Shown here: positions 62,658 through 64,000 of the stretch, in pieces | How the letters are laid out: the number at the start of each line of letters is the position of its first letter | Position numbering within the stretch: position 1 is the first letter of the stretch | The notes under the pieces: model-generated | What the model saw: the letters and a program-made list of their open reading frames with translations, nothing else | Told to the model about the DNA's origin: nothing | Database searches by the model: none | Program-made: the position numbers and the translations under genes | Assembly (NCBI RefSeq): GCF_900102545.1 | Contig: NZ_FNBN01000014.1 | Coordinates: forward strand, 1-64,000 | Source of the DNA: Chitinophaga filiformis | Lineage (GTDB): Bacteria > Bacteroidota > Bacteroidia > Chitinophagales > Chitinophagaceae | Direction: 5' to 3' | DNA: 64,000 bases

Positions 62658-63362
62658 ATGACACGTTATTCCCGGCAAACCCGGATGCTTGTAGCAGTAG
62701 ACTGTATTATTTTCGGTTTTGACGGACAGGATCTAAAGCTCTTGCTGATCAAGCGCGGTTTTGAGCCGGAAAAGGGAAAATGGAGCCTCATGGGGGGCTT
62801 CGTACAGGCAGATGAAGATCTGGAGCAGGCAGCGGCCCGCACCTTAACCAAGCTCACGGGGCTGGAAGGGGTCTATATGGAGCAGCTGGCGGCTTTCGGC
62901 AGCCCGGACAGGGATCCGATGGAACGTACGCTCTCTGTATCCTACTTTGCATTGATCGACATCAACCAGTACAAGCAACAGATCACGGATGAGTACAAAG
63001 CTGAGTGGTTCCCACTCAAAGATGCACCCAAACTGATCTTTGACCACGCCAAAATGGTAGAAGAGGCCCAGGCACGGTTACGTTACAAAGCAGCTATCCA
63101 CCCGCTGCTGTTTGAACTGCTGCCGACCAGGTTCACCATCCCCCAATTGCAGATACTGTTTGAAGCAGTATATGACGCCGGCTTTGACAAGCGCAATTTC
63201 AGCAGGAAAGTATTATCTACCGGCTTACTTGTCAAACAGAAAGAAAAAGAGAGGGCTACTTCCAAAAGGGGAGCATTCTATTATAAGCTGGATAAAAGAA
63301 AATACAGCGCCAAATTCCACGCCTTCCTCAATTTTGTTTCCGATCCCGGAAATCTGAAATAA
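62658..63362 (+). CDS. araR: Nudix-domain winged-helix regulator, AraR/NrtR-like
   Basis: 234 aa from the ATG at 62658 (the upstream frame to 62571 has only a TTG). N-terminal Nudix fold: MLVAVDCIIFGFDGQDLKLL, LLIKRGFEPEKGKWSLMGGF. The Nudix box reads GGFVQADEDLEQAAARTLTK and lacks the catalytic REUxEE core (RTLTKLTGL in its place), so the domain should bind but not hydrolyse its ligand. The C-terminal winged helix (LPTRFTIPQLQILFEAVYDA, then KRNFSRKVLSTGLLVKQKEK) matches NrtR-type regulators such as the Bacteroides arabinose regulator AraR. It sits directly upstream of araB. Confidence 0.85.
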   Translation: MTRYSRQTRMLVAVDCIIFGFDGQDLKLLLIKRGFEPEKGKWSLMGGFVQADEDLEQAAARTLTKLTGLEGVYMEQLAAFGSPDRDPMERTLSVSYFALIDINQYKQQITDEYKAEWFPLKDAPKLIFDHAKMVEEAQARLRYKAAIHPLLFELLPTRFTIPQLQILFEAVYDAGFDKRNFSRKVLSTGLLVKQKEKERATSKRGAFYYKLDKRKYSAKFHAFLNFVSDPGNLK

Positions 63363-63369
63363 GGCAACA

Positions 63370-63417
63370 CTGATATGGTAATCACTGTCATGGTGATAGT
63401 CATATCAGCATTTTTTT
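63370..63417 (+). terminator. Intrinsic terminator of the regulator gene
   Basis: CTGATATG (63370-63377) and CATATCAG (63401-63408) with an inner ATCAC/GTGAT stem, followed by seven Ts. Confidence 0.8.
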
Positions 63418-63430
63418 GCCTTATTTAATA

Positions 63431-63447
63431 ATTGTCGGTTTGACAAT
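63431..63447. promoter_or_regulatory. AraR-like operator site 3 (upstream of araB)
   Basis: ATTGTCGGTTTGACAAT is a perfect palindrome with 6-bp arms (ATTGTC/GACAAT) around a 5-bp centre, 89 bp before the araB ATG. It is the most symmetric of the three related sites. Its TTTG could double as the -33 element. Confidence 0.7.
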
Positions 63448-63535
63448 AAAGTAGACTGGAACATTTACTCATTTTAAAATTAGCTGCTGTCTTCCGCTGC
63501 CGACAGGCCAGGAAGACCGTTCAAGTACGTACGTT

Positions 63536-64000
63536 ATGGAAAATTCATTTGTAATAGGTGTCGACTTTGGCACCGATTCAGTACGGTCTCTCGTAGTGAA
63601 TACCCGGACAGGAGAGGAAGTAGGTAGTGCCGTGCACTATTATCCCCGCTGGCAGAAAGGATTATACTGTGATCCTGCTGTGCAGCAATACCGTCAGCAT
63701 CCCCTGGATTATCTGGAAGGACTGGAGCAAAGCATTCTAGGAGCATTGAAACAATGTCCGGCAGGCACCGCCGCGCTGGTGAAAGGTATCGCGGTTGATA
63801 CAACGGGCTCTACTCCCGGTCCCGTAGACGAAACGGGCACGCCACTGGCCCTGTTACCTGGCTTTGAAAACAATCCCAACGCTATGTTCGTGCTCTGGAA
63901 AGATCACACAGCCAATAAGGAGGCTGCGTTGATCAACGACACCGCACATAGCAATGGCACCGATTATACGAAATACTGTGGCGGCATTTACAGCAGTGAA
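63536..64000 (+). CDS. araB: L-ribulokinase AraB (3' end beyond window)
   Basis: 155 residues are visible, start MENSFVIGVDFGTDSVRSLV. The FGGY-kinase phosphate-1 motif VDFGTDSVRSL, YYPRWQKGLYCDP, GIAVDTTGSTPGPVDETGTP and NPNAMFVLWKDHTA are nearly the same as in known L-ribulokinases, and the visible part ends at YCGGIYSSE. It phosphorylates L-ribulose in L-arabinose catabolism. Genes for the epimerase and isomerase probably follow outside the window. Preceded by operator site 3. Confidence 0.95.
   Translation, partial: MENSFVIGVDFGTDSVRSLVVNTRTGEEVGSAVHYYPRWQKGLYCDPAVQQYRQHPLDYLEGLEQSILGALKQCPAGTAALVKGIAVDTTGSTPGPVDETGTPLALLPGFENNPNAMFVLWKDHTANKEAALINDTAHSNGTDYTKYCGGIYSSE

Overview
The window reads as chromosome of a free-living Bacteroidota bacterium, most likely Chitinophagaceae (Chitinophaga-like). 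The evidence is a type IX secretion (T9SS) C-terminal sorting domain and a PorV homologue, a SusC/SusD pair, FecR with a DUF4974 tail, GH92 and GH36 glycosidases, DUF4251, a Nudix-type AraR-like regulator, and promoters that fit the Bacteroidota consensus (TTTG, about 19-21 bp, TAnnTTTG). Shine-Dalgarno sequences are largely absent. There are no rRNA, tRNA, CRISPR, integrase or transposase genes. Both ends cut a gene: a giant Ig-repeat adhesin on the left and L-ribulokinase on the right.

Layout. 1-8.4 kb: repetitive T9SS cargo protein, PorV, a small membrane protein, an exported sugar-phosphate-isomerase-like protein and an exported M23 peptidase with a BTRD1-like tail. 8.4-10.3 kb: a leftward array of short related ORFs with a shared leader sequence, not recognised as any known system. 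10.3-15.5 kb: YfhO-like membrane protein, CorC/HlyC-type protein, divergent HxlR regulator and SDR reductase. 15.6-24.8 kb: alpha-galactosidase, DUF1304, OmpA-like protein, SusC/SusD. 24.8-25.3 kb: a gene-free block with a 76-bp near-perfect palindrome and short repeats. 25.3-37.1 kb: histidine kinase, small exported proteins, methyltransferase, Hpt protein plus sigma-54 activator, an array of roughly 105-bp-spaced hairpins, glycosyltransferase, a receiver domain with a membrane tail, RhlE-like helicase, MscS channel, VOC protein. 37.1-47.3 kb: a two-gene cell-surface operon (large repeat/OmpA protein plus a small sorting-domain-like protein), GH92 glycosidase, orphan FecR, a LuxR-type regulator lacking the phospho-acceptor Asp, SGNH hydrolase. 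47.3-53.7 kb: TetR-TolC-adaptor-RND efflux cluster. 53.8-57.6 kb: epimerase, SAM-I riboswitch with terminator controlling a cystathionine gamma-synthase-type enzyme, amidohydrolase. 57.6-61.1 kb: YdcF-like protein, dicarboxylate symporter, DODA-type dioxygenase. 61.1-64 kb: REP-like repeats, HAD phosphatase, AraR-like regulator and araB, with three copies of a 17-bp operator-like sequence.

The best-supported regulatory units are the SAM riboswitch/metB-like unit and the arabinose cluster, where a Nudix domain with a degraded catalytic box and three matching 17-bp sites point to a sensor-repressor and its operators. The least explained parts are the small-ORF array (8.47-10.13 kb), the hairpin array (31.59-32.10 kb), the palindrome block (24.8-25.2 kb) and the composite repeat at 61.55-61.78 kb.
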